Both the position numbers and the translations under genes were made by a program. Below the pieces are notes generated by a model that did no database searches, had not been told where the DNA came from, and worked only from the letters and a program-made list of their open reading frames with translations. A DNA stretch of 64,000 nt from Blasia pusilla (Eukaryota > Marchantiophyta > Marchantiopsida > Blasiales), in assembly GCA_050084515.1 (NCBI GenBank), contig CM114275.1, positions 26,350,001 through 26,414,000 of the forward strand, read 5' to 3'. Positions 11,701 through 22,210 of the stretch are shown here, one piece after another (position 1 is the first letter of the stretch; every line of letters begins with the position of its first letter).

Positions 11701-14700
11701 AATGATACATCCTCGACAAGCTAAGCATCACCGGGCACCTCGTGAAAGAATCAGAGAACCTACAGCTCACGTAGAGACCGTAGAACAGTAAGAGTGTTGA
11801 GAGTGCCTGAGAGGTCGTTGTTTCGCAGATCCCTACACCACATGATTGGATCTCAGTAGCAGTAATACATATCATAATCGTGTATCAGGAGTTCTATCTC
11901 TGATGATGGAGAGTGGAAATACAACTTGTCCTTCTCTGTATAACACAGTTGACCATGAGTCAAACTTTCCCTGAACTAGAGCCTGTGTCATTAGCCCTTG
12001 GGAGTATGTCCCCTTCAGGAATAGAACATTTGATGGGATAAAACAGGTCTCGAAAGTTCATTGGACAACTTACAATACTTCAAGATTATCGAGCCCTGTA
12101 AGATCTGGTATGGTGGAGCTCATTCTGTTGTTACTCAGGTTCCTGAAAAACAAGCATCACTGCAGTCAGTAAGATGAATGTCTGAAACGTGGGTGCTGAA
12201 GTGTATCCATGTTAACAAAAGAGGCGTAAGTGAGTCTTTACCTGTCGCTGGTGAGAAGTTGCGACAATGTTTTCTTTCATTGATTTTACATTCTTGACGC
12301 GTTCCTATTTGGTCCCATAGACGTTCCGGGATCTCGCTGTTTCCTTGGGAAAGACGGGCAATGGCAGCCAGATCTACATTTTCTTTAAAAGGAAAGGAGT
12401 CTATTTCTGTGAGCGCAATGGCATAAAGCTTCTATTGCACTTATTATCTGTGTGGAAACTAATGACGGAGTAAACTTATTCTGAATACTTACAAATGAGT
12501 GAGGCTGACGAGATTTGCGAACTCCTGGGATATCGGTTGAATCAAATCTTGATATGAAATATCCCTACAGGAATAGGCACACACGCACAGTTTTCAGACC
12601 AGAACTTGATCCGGAGGCTACTATGATACTACCGTTATGCACATCATTTACTACTTTCCTCTCACTGAAGTTTCAAACAAAATCACATATTTTCACATGC
12701 CCCATTTTCTTGAATTAACCTCTTCCACATTATACAAGGGGTAAGAAACTGCAGGGGTTGAAGAAATACAAAATGATCAACTCACACTGAAATAACTGAA
12801 CTGTTGATGCACTGGATACCCTGCCATGGAATCGGAAGACATGGATCACCCACCCAATTAAGTCCATCTAAATGGTAATATGAATTCAGGGTTTTCAGAG
12901 GATCATCTGCACAATGCCGATATTAGGAGGCACTGAGTTCAGAAAACGCAGACAGGTCATCAGCAGGACGTTGCTGAAGACGGGAATGATTAAACATAAA
13001 AGAAGCCCATGCAGTAAATTAGTTCAGCCTATAGGATGTTGGAGAGTACAAGAACTGGACTATAATGCAGAGAGGAAATAATTGGTTTAGTTGCTAAGCA
13101 ATCCGAGTAAGTAACTGATTTATGTCATAGACTCACTCTTGGCTACAAAACTTCTACCTCTTAACGAGACACTCGAAAAGAAGGAATCCAACTTCTAAAA
13201 AATGAGATCTCCCACCATGACTTTACTGGCATGTACGCACAGGCAGTACGAGCTATGACTACTTTATTCATTCCATTCTAACTACGCAGCATCAGCACAA
13301 GTGACAAGGTTGTACATTTCCATCACCACCAATCCTGCAATGAGCAGATCCACCCAGCAACGAAAAGAATTGCAACCTGCAAACCTCGAAGAAATAGAAC
13401 TTTGAGTGTCGTTTCTTTGTGTGAGGAGAAACTTTACCATCGACAGATTGTGGGCCCGGTGTAATCTCCTGAAACACTTCCAGAGCACTAATTTGGGGTG
13501 AATTTCCCTTGTCATCCTGTATACTGACATCGATGTTCTGGGCTGAGCTGTTGACTCCATTGAAAGTGAATACTTGGGCACTCTTACCGGCTTGAATCGC
13601 CAGTTTAGAAGGAGAAATCCCACTAACTAGAACATCATCCACTGTGACGTCAGTGGAAGAATAAATTTTCACATTGAATGGCCCATCTGAATCCACCGGC
13701 AGCTTGTATCCTATGCTCAGACCGTTAGAGACTATTCTCAACGTCTCAAGCACTATCGCTGGTGGTTTCTCTGGAATGTCCTCGCCATTTAACGTCTGGT
13801 TTGATTCAGCGGAGATGGTATTTGATGAAGAAAATTGGTCGACGTCCCACAGTCTGTCGTATTCGTCGTCTGGAAATCTGCTTCACAACGTCCACGCGTA
13901 AGCGTAGCATATATACCAGGAGGAACAGGGCACCCAACTCTGCCAAAGGCCGAGGCAGCTCCATTTCTTGAACCTTTCAACAGAGAAAGACGACGCAGGG
14001 TCCTGTCCTGATTTGCTCAGGAGTTGAAGTCCCCGAAATACTATCATCCAACACTGGATCCTTGATCTGTTCCAGCTTCCGCTCTGCCCAGACTCCCGGC
14101 ACGGACCGAGCTGACTGAAACAATGCAGGCATCGGCTCCAAAACCTCAATGCGCTCTACATTCACCAGCCACCGTTCATTGCTTCTCACCTCGAGGGTTA
14201 CCATGATCCCATACCGGCACCATATCGACCATTGGCAGGTGCGGAAAGTCCCGTTTCAAACTGCTGCCTGCCCTTACGACATTTCGAAGATATCACCTGT
14301 TTCTATTCACGGTTGATCGTCGCTACTTTGAAGTGACACGGGCAAGAGTGATTTCTCTTCCTACTTTGCAATGAGTCGGACATACCAGGGAAGTCTCCTC
14401 CCACAGACTACTCTGAATGAACCCATGATTTCGTATGCAGAAAAGGATGCTCCTAGATTTCATGCACGAGAGTCGACAGGGAGTAAAGAAAGGAGCCCAC
14501 AAGGAAGGCACTCTCAGAGCAAGATCGCGTACCTCACAGATTGAGTGCCCTCATTCCCGCAGTCGATTCGGTGTTCCTTGCGAAGAATATTTCCCGCTGC
14601 CGCGTACGACGTCGGAGGAAGTGGTCTCAGCTCTAGAAAGGAAATGACAGGAGCTCCTTTGATTGCAACCATGCAGAATATCTGTGCAGTAGTAGATATG

Positions 14701-15704
14701 ACTTCCTCTACCCATGGATCTTTCTGACTGAGATTGATGGTGGCCACCTTCGTTGTTGCAATCCACATCTCAAATTCAGGTGGAGAACTTAGACCGTCGT
14801 AGTTGGAATATTCATAAGTTACTCGGAGAAGAATGGGACCTGTAGAACCCAATGATGACATGTCTATCTTGTCGTAGCAGTGCAAATTCTTTTGTGGATT
14901 TGACTTGTTGTAAGCTGAGAAATACCGAAAGCTGGACCCGACCATATTCTTTGTCATCCCTTGAGGGGCGACATCCGTATCTGGAGTCCATGAGATCCCG
15001 TTGGAGGTGTAGGCTGTTTTCGCCCCGCAAGCGTAGCTCAATCCCTCTGCCAATGACCAAGCGATGAATATAAGACCTCTCAATCGGCTTCTATCTGAGA
15101 CAAATCGACTACTAAGCTCGGAAGCGTTGTGCCTCATTCATCATAATTCGCCATTGTAAACAGAACTCTCAAAGCCATGCCATTCGTGCGTTTGCTTCCT
15201 TCAATTCCTACAGAGAACTGAGCTTCAGTGCATAAACTACTGGATCTCTAAGACGCCCAGCTGGGTGAGGAAAAGCACATTCAAGATCTGATAACAAATC
15301 TGGCCCTCAGTTCGACATTGGGCTCAGTCAACGCCACCGGCCCCCGCTCAATGGAAAGACTCCACACGACTGCAAAAGGTCTACCAATCTCACAATTGAT
15401 ATCCAATTCATCCAGTGAGTTGCATCCGAAGAAGGCATCGAGTCTACATAGCTCCGGTCAACAAAAACCGAGTCAATTCCTCTTATGAATTGTAGTTGCG
15501 TTCGTGTGCCCACGCTCTTCGTAGGGCAATGGAGTCCATGGAACGAGTTCTAAAACACCAAGGAGAGTGTATTTCACACGAATTGCAGGGAGAAGGAGAG
15601 ATCCGCGTACGTGGCTGAGCTGCGGCAGCTGCGATGAAAAAGACAAAGACAATGCACCGGCTCCATAAAAAGAGTCCTCGTGACGCCAACCACACCGCCA
15701 CCAT
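8709..15704 (-). CDS. Malectin-like LRR receptor-like kinase (LRR-I type architecture)
   Basis: Single-pass plasma-membrane receptor kinase. Exons in transcript order: 15704-15611, 15046-14533, 13877-13438, 12906-12786, 12564-12493, 12142-12074, 11832-11764, 11552-11275, 11059-10839, 10568-10442, 10211-10152, 9726-9537, 9299-9167, 9017-8709. The total is 2697 nt, 898 aa, with all junctions GT-AG and in frame. Order: signal peptide about 1-30 ending in an Ala run; malectin-like domain about 33-345 with [17 protein letters not shown] and [10 protein letters not shown] (204-213); [16 protein letters not shown] (367-382); LRRs about 383-475; transmembrane helix about 518-543 followed by HKRK. Kinase: [12 protein letters not shown] (588-599), Lys610, HRDVKSTN (703-710), DFG (723-725), GTAGYLDPE (744-752), [11 protein letters not shown]. 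It is an RD kinase with all catalytic residues, so probably active. The ligand is unknown. Confidence 0.95.
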
Positions 15705-16045
15705 CTTCCTAACGTATGATCAAACTTCTATACCAAATAGTTCCACCCTCTAAACCTCCACAACACCTCCAGCTCCTCCCACACAAGACCATTCCGCATA
15801 CACATCTTTTTTCATCTAATCCGGCTGTCTGGTGCTGCACCAGTCCGCCTCATTTATCGCTTACACTTCCACCACCTTACGCCGCCTGCTTCCCCTGGCC
15901 TCATCATCAATCAACTCTTCCCGACCCCAAAGTCCTCGCGCTGAACCCAGATTCTGACCCAATGCCCGAGCCCAGACATGGGCTCTCTTCTACTATCCAC
16001 ATCCATCTCTTTTCCAAAGTGAACATTAAAAATCACGCCATCCAT

Positions 16046-16072
<27 letters not shown>
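16046..16072. repeat. (CT)n microsatellite
   Basis: About 13 uninterrupted CT units. Read from the kinase gene on the minus strand it is a GA repeat about 340 bases upstream of the start codon, a position where plant GAGA-type elements are often found. A regulatory role is inference only. Confidence 0.9.
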
Positions 16073-16077
<5 letters not shown>

Positions 16078-16094
16078 TCTAGCTCTCGAAATAC

Positions 16095-16188
16095 ATTCAG
16101 CGCTGGATTTTCCTGCGACTTATTTTTGTCGGTGTTTCCAGCTCTCTGGCTCCTAGAGTAGATTCAGTGCTGGATTTTCCTGCGACTT
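16095..16188. repeat. 27-bp direct repeat, 67-bp period
   Basis: Positions 16095-16121 and 16162-16188 share the same 27 bases with one mismatch (attcagCgctgg against attcagTgctgg, then the common ttttcctgcgactt). It sits in the presumed upstream region of the receptor kinase gene. Confidence 0.8.
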
Positions 16189-17244
16189 CCGCATTGCGAA
16201 TGCCGGCCAGATTTTGTTGCCTTACTCCTGGCAACCGCAGCCGCAGCAGACCATCCTGCCAAACGCAAGCCACACCACTTTGACCTCGGCAAACGAGCTT
16301 TGATCCCGGAATTACGCATGCCGCTGATTCATTCACTCCCTCACTCCCTCACAAGTGAATAAGACAGAAATTCTCTCCGGAGCACTTACTGCCGCTTCGC
16401 CTGCTGAAGCCAAATTCTACTCCACTCCGTCCGTTGACCCGTACAAAAAAAGCCGATAATCGCAGTAAACTGCTACGTTTCTCGAGGGCAGATCGCTCGT
16501 TCTTTCTTTCTTTATGCGTTTGGGGCAGGAAAGTTAGGAACTTTAGGTGACTTCTGGATAGGTCCTTCAGGGCCCATGTCTTTTTTAACGGGATGTGAGA
16601 CGTCCGTCCGTCCGTCGGACTCCGTCGCTCCGGTGACAACTGTCGTCGGCTGGAACCGATTGTTGCTTCCGCGAAGTTCCTGCGCTGCCTGCCTGTCACC
16701 TCTACATTTAGCCGCCACCACCACCGACTCTCAGCTAAAGTACATCTAAACCTAGTTAGTTGCTCCCGACGGGCAGCAGCCGCTGGACTGACTCATAGGA
16801 GGGACCGGAGCTGCCGCCACACGACCGGCTGAATCGGGCGTCGCTGTCCCGGTCCGGACCGAGTCCAACTCCGGTAAGCCTCCTTACGGATAAGGATAAA
16901 AAAGGACTCGGCCTTCATCGCTTACGGACTTTTGGTAGTCAACACTAGTGTGGCGGCCCCACATAGTTACGATCTGTGGTTGATTATATATTTCCACTTT
17001 ATTATAAAAGAAACTTGATAAGAGGACAAAGAAAGGTAATAACAATTCAAAAGAGGAGTCAAAAAATCATGCAAAAAGAAAATGGCAACAAGCCAAGGCA
17101 AACACCGGCGCAACGAGCTACATGATTGATAGCCTGAAACAAATCTGACAAGAACACGAGTGGTTGGTCAGACGGAAATGGACGACAAGGCGAGCGACCC
17201 CCCACCACCTCCGCACGACGTATCAATGCCAAGGCTTGTGCACG

Positions 17245-17905
17245 TTATAAGGCCACTGAGATGCATTGCCGAAAATAGGTAGTAACTACCGAGAGAGAAG
17301 GATTACGAGAAGGGGCAAGGTGATGATTCTCGAGGGAGTGGTGAGCACATGTTTTCAGGAAAGTATCAAAAGATACATGTAAATGACCGAATACTTGCAC
17401 TACAAAAGGAATAAATCCATCAGTCGCATGTCTCACAACATAACTTAACTCCTTGATTCTTGTTGCAGCTTCGGCCGCCAAACCTTTGGTATGTGCGGCT
17501 GGACACACCAAGTCAGAACGTGTTGGATCAGCAACCACCACATCACCTAGTGTCCGCAATCCACCTCGAGACAGAACAAGACCCACTCTCCGACGAGCGG
17601 TTGCTTGTGTGGTTGAAGATAGGACATGGAGTTGCTCTTGCCCAACGGTGTATCCTGTAGTACGAGCCACCAATGCTACCGCCTCTCTAATGACATCATG
17701 TGTGGCCGTTCGTTCTCCACCATGTGTACATCGGAGAATATGGATACCCTTGGCATCAATGGGATCCCCGTATACACAATTTGGCACACCTAAGAGAGAA
17801 GGATTGTCGCGACCCTCATGACCAAACAAGTGCCAAACGGAACATCGGAACATTAGCGGGCTCACGCTAAGATGGTTTGCGCGTTGGAGTTGTCTCAAAG
17901 AGGAG
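17245..17905 (-). pseudogene. LINE C-terminal Cys/His and nuclease-like region
   Basis: The minus-strand frame continues the LINE after the inserted repeat: 'WHLFGHEGRD', then a degenerate Cys/His motif around GIHILRCTHGGERTATHDVIREA. A stretch laid out like a PD-(D/E)XK nuclease follows: Glu in 'GQEQLHVL', 'RRRVGLVLSRGGLRTLGDVVVADP', then 'EAATRIKELSYV'. Where such domains carry 'D-x-V-L' this copy has Gly (RRRVGLVLS), so a catalytic Asp may be lost. The family parallel, LINEs with a C-terminal restriction-like nuclease rather than an N-terminal APE, is from general knowledge. The assignment here is tentative. Confidence 0.55.
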
Positions 17906-18757
17906 ACAAGATACGAGACGCGAACGAGGAGTCGCGTTTCAGGTGTTATGGTCGCGACTGAGAAACCTGGACCAAACGTGGAATGAGACTTGAAAGAAGT
18001 CGAGTCTAGGAAGTGGGTTGCCAAAGGGAAGATCCGGATTTGGAACGCCACTAGCGTTTGAGAGTTTCCTATTGTATTTATGGCCATAACTTTTAGCGCC
18101 GAGATGCATTTGGAGCAAATAAAGATGCGTTGGAAAGCTTATGGAGAGCCAATCCAAACGCACCAAAGATCGCTGCAAATGCATAAGCAGCGGCCGAGAT
18201 ACGACCCAAAACCGACTGTAAGTGGAGTCGGGTTGAGGGCCACAATGAAGGGCCCGACCCTCTTTTCCAAAAGGGGAGGGGTTATTGGAGAACCCCAGAA
18301 GTACTAGTAAGGGGAAGGTCTCGAGAGTGCTTGGAACCCAAACCCCACTTTGGGCGCCGCGGGGCGGCTCAAGGGCATGGAACGGAACGCGAGTTTGGGG
18401 GTTGGGTTGGAAAACCTGCACCAAGTCCAGTGAGGCGATTTTAGACATCTCTCTTGGATTCCACCCCGCGACTCAATTACTTGGGTCTCGGTTTGGAACT
18501 CACCCGAGGAGTGTTGAACAGTTGGGATCGCTAGGCGCGCAAGTGCCGTTTCAGATCCTTTGACTAACCAGAAAGTCTATTCCAAGTCTTGAAGGACTTG
18601 CCATGTGTTGGAAGCTAGGAACTAAGGAAGGTTGAGCTTGATGAGACGCCGAGTTGAGGACTCGGTGGGTTGGAACGCTGGTTGGCCAAACTCGACTAAC
18701 GAGAGTGCGTGTTTGGGTGCAGATCGGCGATGAGTTCGTGACCTACTGAACGCACGC
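17885..18757 (+). repeat. LTR-like dispersed repeat (copy A) inserted in the LINE
   Basis: It interrupts the LINE reading frame after 'LRLRVAEAC'. The same sequence occurs in inverted orientation at 28390-29215, with clear matches along the whole length, for example around 'ccccactttgggcgcc', 'accagaaagtct', 'gagtgcgtgtttgg' and 'gtgacctact' at one end and 'ggttgccaaag' at the other. It contains no gene. Size and behaviour fit a solo LTR, but defined TG...CA ends and a target duplication were not established. Confidence 0.65.
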
Positions 18758-20866
18758 TTCCGCAACACGTAACCGCAAAGCTGTCGAGAATATACTTCGA
18801 GGAAGACGAAATGGAAGAATAAGAGGATTTGCAGTAAGCCATGCCCCCGCTCCGATACCCGCACATGAACGTAGACGAGCTCGATTAGTGTCATAGGATG
18901 CCTCGGAGAGAATACTGGAAAAGTTGATTGTATGCAGATTCTCATAGATATGCTCTTGAAGTCGATCAAGCCCTTCCGTAATCACTTGATTGAAAGGGGG
19001 TAGAATTGCTTGTGTAGCAAGAGGAAGAAGAGCTCGTGCAGATCTCAGTTGTTGTTGAAATAACAAGTCCCCTCCCTCTACATGGGCGATATGATCCATC
19101 AAGATAGGTGTATCTCCTTGGAGAAACCTTGAAGTCATAATCGGTGCTACCAACGCCCAACTTCCCAAAAAGGCTGCGGGAGCAGATGCGACTGTGGAGG
19201 ACAGTCCCACCCCTCCAAAAGAAATAGGCAAGATAACTTGTCGTAAAGCAAAGACACCATCCTCTCCCTCAAAGGTATTTGGGCCAAGAAGTTGACCAAA
19301 AGTTGCCAAGATAGAAGCATCAAAAGAGGCCAACCGATGTAAGAACCTTGAAGTGGGAGGACAAGTGCGAAGAAGGTAGGAAGGACGTCGTAGAAAATAT
19401 TGGGAGAGAATCCCATAAGCCACTTGGGGATCCTCTAGATGAGGTAACAAATGAAGCCATTCCACGTCTTTCAAAAGGGCCTCATCCCAGAACTTTGAGA
19501 CATAGTCGATGAAGCCAATTGGGACCCCAAGAACTCTAACCCCTTCAATGTAGATGGGAAAATCAGGAGTAGATGGGGTGATGGGAAAATCAGAGTAGAT
19601 GGGGTGAATGTTGAGGGAAGGCATGAAGGAGACCATACTTCACATTTACTAGGTTGGACTTTTAAGGTTTAAGAAAGAGATTTGCTCCACGAAATGGGTA
19701 TAAGCAGGAACCACTTCAGAAGGAGGACCTATAATGTGAGTGTCATCAGCAATAGAAGGGAAAAGACAAGATGGAAATGCTTGCGCTGATGCTCGAAGGG
19801 CACAAAAATGGGCAATGGAAAAGAGTGGGCTCCCCATGGGATCACCTTGACGTGTGCCACAAGCCGATTGCAGAATACTATATTCCCCAAAAGTAGCATG
19901 ATGGGAATAGATAATGGGCGTATCATAGGCATAGAAGGAGCAAACAAATGGAATGAGGCTCGCAAGTTGTCCTCCTGCACAACGTAACTCCTCAAAGATG
20001 GCCGCACGAGAAACTGAATTGAATGGGTTAGCCACATCGACTTGAATTGCTACCCAATCTGGATGAATATCAAGAGTGGAGCGAATCCCATGCACCATAG
20101 CCTCACAACCTCCAAGAGTTGCCACTCCAAATTGATGAGGAAATAAGTGGGCACTAAAGTGAGGACGAAATTGCAAGCATAGAGATCGACTAACCAAGCG
20201 GTATAAAACCTCACCAATAGCCAAAGGGCGCACACCTGAAGGAGGCTTATCCATAGCCAACAAGCGACAAGCCCCTAAGAGCCTAGAGATAGAGAATGGG
20301 AGACGACATGCTGCCATATGTGCACACACCTTATATAGAGAGACAAAGCCACTTGCTAAATCTGTTGGGATAAAGCAATCGCGGAGATGCTCAAAAACCA
20401 TCCCTGATAGCCCGCTTGCTGATAAGCGAGGAGTATGCAGAAAAGCCCTTGTGAAAACCTCCAAGTCAAGCTCCAAGTCAAGGTCCGCTATATAGTCTTC
20501 CACAAAAGATGGAGCATCGCTACTTGAAGGAGGATGAAGAGCTTCTAAGAGAGCCACTGTTTCCACACTTGGAACCGCCGGAGAAAGAGGACCCAATGCT
20601 CGAGTTGCACGTGAAAACTCACCAAGCTGCCCCAAAAGTAGACTTCATCGAAGGCGTTGTTGTATTGAAGGCCTCCCATGATTGGCATGTTGAGTGGGAT
20701 GAGCCGCAACTAAGGCCTCTACTCGAAGTACATGCTCATTTTGAAGATTCTCCCAATCCCCAGACATAAAGCGTTGAATACGTGTGGAGGTTTCATGATG
20801 ACCCGTTGCACCATCCCTTGGAGGGAGGACTAAACCCATTGTGGGAAGAGTAATAGGAGATACCAA
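18743..20866 (-). pseudogene. LINE reverse transcriptase, frameshifted
   Basis: Reverse transcriptase that would copy the element RNA at the target site. Visible motifs in order: KPPSGVRPLAIGEVLYRLVSR; IQVDVANPFNSVSRAAIF (the first catalytic Asp block, normally NAFNSV); ACGTRQGDPMGSPLFSIAHF; and IADDTHIIGP (the YADD-equivalent box with Ile for Tyr). A thumb-like region with VRVLGVPIG and GGVGLSS follows. The frame 20866-20645 ends in a stop before 'GQLGEFSRATRALGP', and a second break lies at about 19640 between 'NLKSPT' and the next frame. The coding is cut at about 18743 by an inserted repeat. Confidence 0.85.
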
Positions 20867-21677
20867 GAATTTATGTCTGTGGGGTCACGCGCTAACCTTT
20901 CTAATGGGAAAAGCAAAGCTTGTTGGGTGATGGGGCGAAGAGCAATAGGAATGCGAGTGTAGAGTCTAGGACGAGGAAGACCTGGATGGAAAGAGCGAAG
21001 GAGATCAATTTGGCTTAACCAGGTCCAAGCAGTTGTTGTGGGGAGTGCAGTAGGAGGTAGTATCGGGGTAGGGATTGAAGGCCCATGCATGGATCGACAG
21101 TACCGATGATGTCTTTTGATCCCATTAGGAGCAAACTCCTTACCACAAGGTATGCAACGAACCTTTGGTACAAATGGAGAAGTAGAAGGGTTACAAGGAG
21201 AGGAGGTAGGAGGTGCAAGAGGTGGTGATGGCCGACGATGAGGGGGTAAGTAGGTTGGGGAAGGAGGAGGAGGAAGAGGGGAGATTTGGGTAGAATAGAT
21301 GGGAGTTGGAAGCAAGGGCATAGATGAGATATGTGGGGATGCCAAAGTAGAAGGATTCGGTAATAAGGGATCAAGATTAGGCTCAAGAGGACAAGGCGAA
21401 GAAGGGAGAAGAGGAGAAGAGGAGAATTCGGAAGAAATGTAGCAAGTGTAATGGGTGTATTAGCATCTGGAGGAAAATGGCGAGATCTACGATGAGGAGG
21501 TGAACCAGGGGAAGAGGTTACGGCTGTAGGAGGGCATGTAAAACCAGATAAGCAAGTAGATGGAGAATCCAACTCCATCTCTGATGACATAGAAGTAAAG
21601 GTAGGCAAGTCATCGAAGACACAAAAAGACATATGAAATGTGGTTTGGAGAAAGCATGAGGATAACGAGCAAAGCAA
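20830..21677 (-). pseudogene. LINE N-terminal region with C2HC zinc finger
   Basis: Two overlapping minus-strand frames (21677-21015 and 21345-20830) carry a Pro/Ser/Leu-rich leader and then CIPCGKEF...IKRHHRYC, a Cys-x2-Cys...His-x4-Cys finger expected to bind nucleic acid. It is followed by 'SQIDLLRSFHPGLPRPRLYTRIP'. A frameshift near 20860 links it to the next segment 'LVLPPRDGATGH'. Frame changes show that it is decayed. It is the part of the polyprotein before the reverse transcriptase. Confidence 0.65.
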
Positions 21678-22210
21678 AAGTAGTGGAATCCGTCCAAAAG
21701 AAATTTAGATGGAGAGATGAAGATTAGGCAATACCGAATTTATGAATGAAAGTTACTATAAGAAAAATATAAAAATCAATTGAAAAGGAAAAGTGATATA
21801 TGGTATCGGAAGAGGTGGCTCAAGAATATGACTTTCTAATGTCCTTAAGGAGATGTCAAACGTATGTAGGGGCGAAACAGTAAGGTAAGGAGTTGGAAGA
21901 ACAAGGAAGACTTTTGGGAGAAATTGACCTAAAACAAACCCGTACACAAAAATAGGCGCCTACAGAGAAGGAAGAAAAACTAGAAAACCTACTTGATACC
22001 AAAAGAACGAGCTTGTCAAGACGATCGAAACAAACCAAACACGTCCAAAACCGACATTCCAGAAGAAAGTTATGAAAGAAATTGGAAACATCAAAAAAGA
22101 GGATGTGAGGAGTAAGTGAGCCACCCACCAATGACCGCTATGAGGGAATGAGTTCATAATGTTGGGCCCAGTCCGTATCAAAAGATCCAGAAAAGCAAGA
22201 GGAATCCCTT

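Larger units (their letters stand above)
15705..16990. promoter_or_regulatory. Upstream region of the receptor kinase gene
   Basis: About 1.3 kb between the receptor kinase start codon (minus strand) and the 3' edge of the LINE. It contains pyrimidine-rich DNA, a CT microsatellite and a short direct repeat, listed separately. Open frames on both strands are low-complexity and unsupported. It is taken as promoter and 5' UTR of the kinase; no TATA box was identified. Confidence 0.4.
16990..22210 (-). mobile_element. Broken LINE (non-LTR retrotransposon), minus strand
   Basis: A minus-strand element read from about 22210 down to about 17000. Order: a 5' region shared with 63680-64000; a Pro/Ser/Leu-rich N-terminal part and a C2HC finger (21677-20830); a reverse transcriptase (20866-18743); an interrupting LTR-like repeat (18757-17885); and a C-terminal Cys/His plus nuclease-like region (about 17905-17245). 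Several frameshifts and stops separate the pieces, so it cannot encode an intact protein. The 3' limit is uncertain because no poly(A) tail or target duplication was identified. Confidence 0.8.

Noticed and set aside
13883-14511. Open minus-strand frames that looked like extra kinase ectodomain exons
   Set aside because: The malectin reading goes from 14533 straight to 13877, giving [10 protein letters not shown] with the correct phase. The frames between lie in an intron and do not match the family.
17453-17821. Plus-strand frame of 122 codons
   Set aside because: Mirror of the minus-strand LINE C-terminal region, which has the recognisable motifs.
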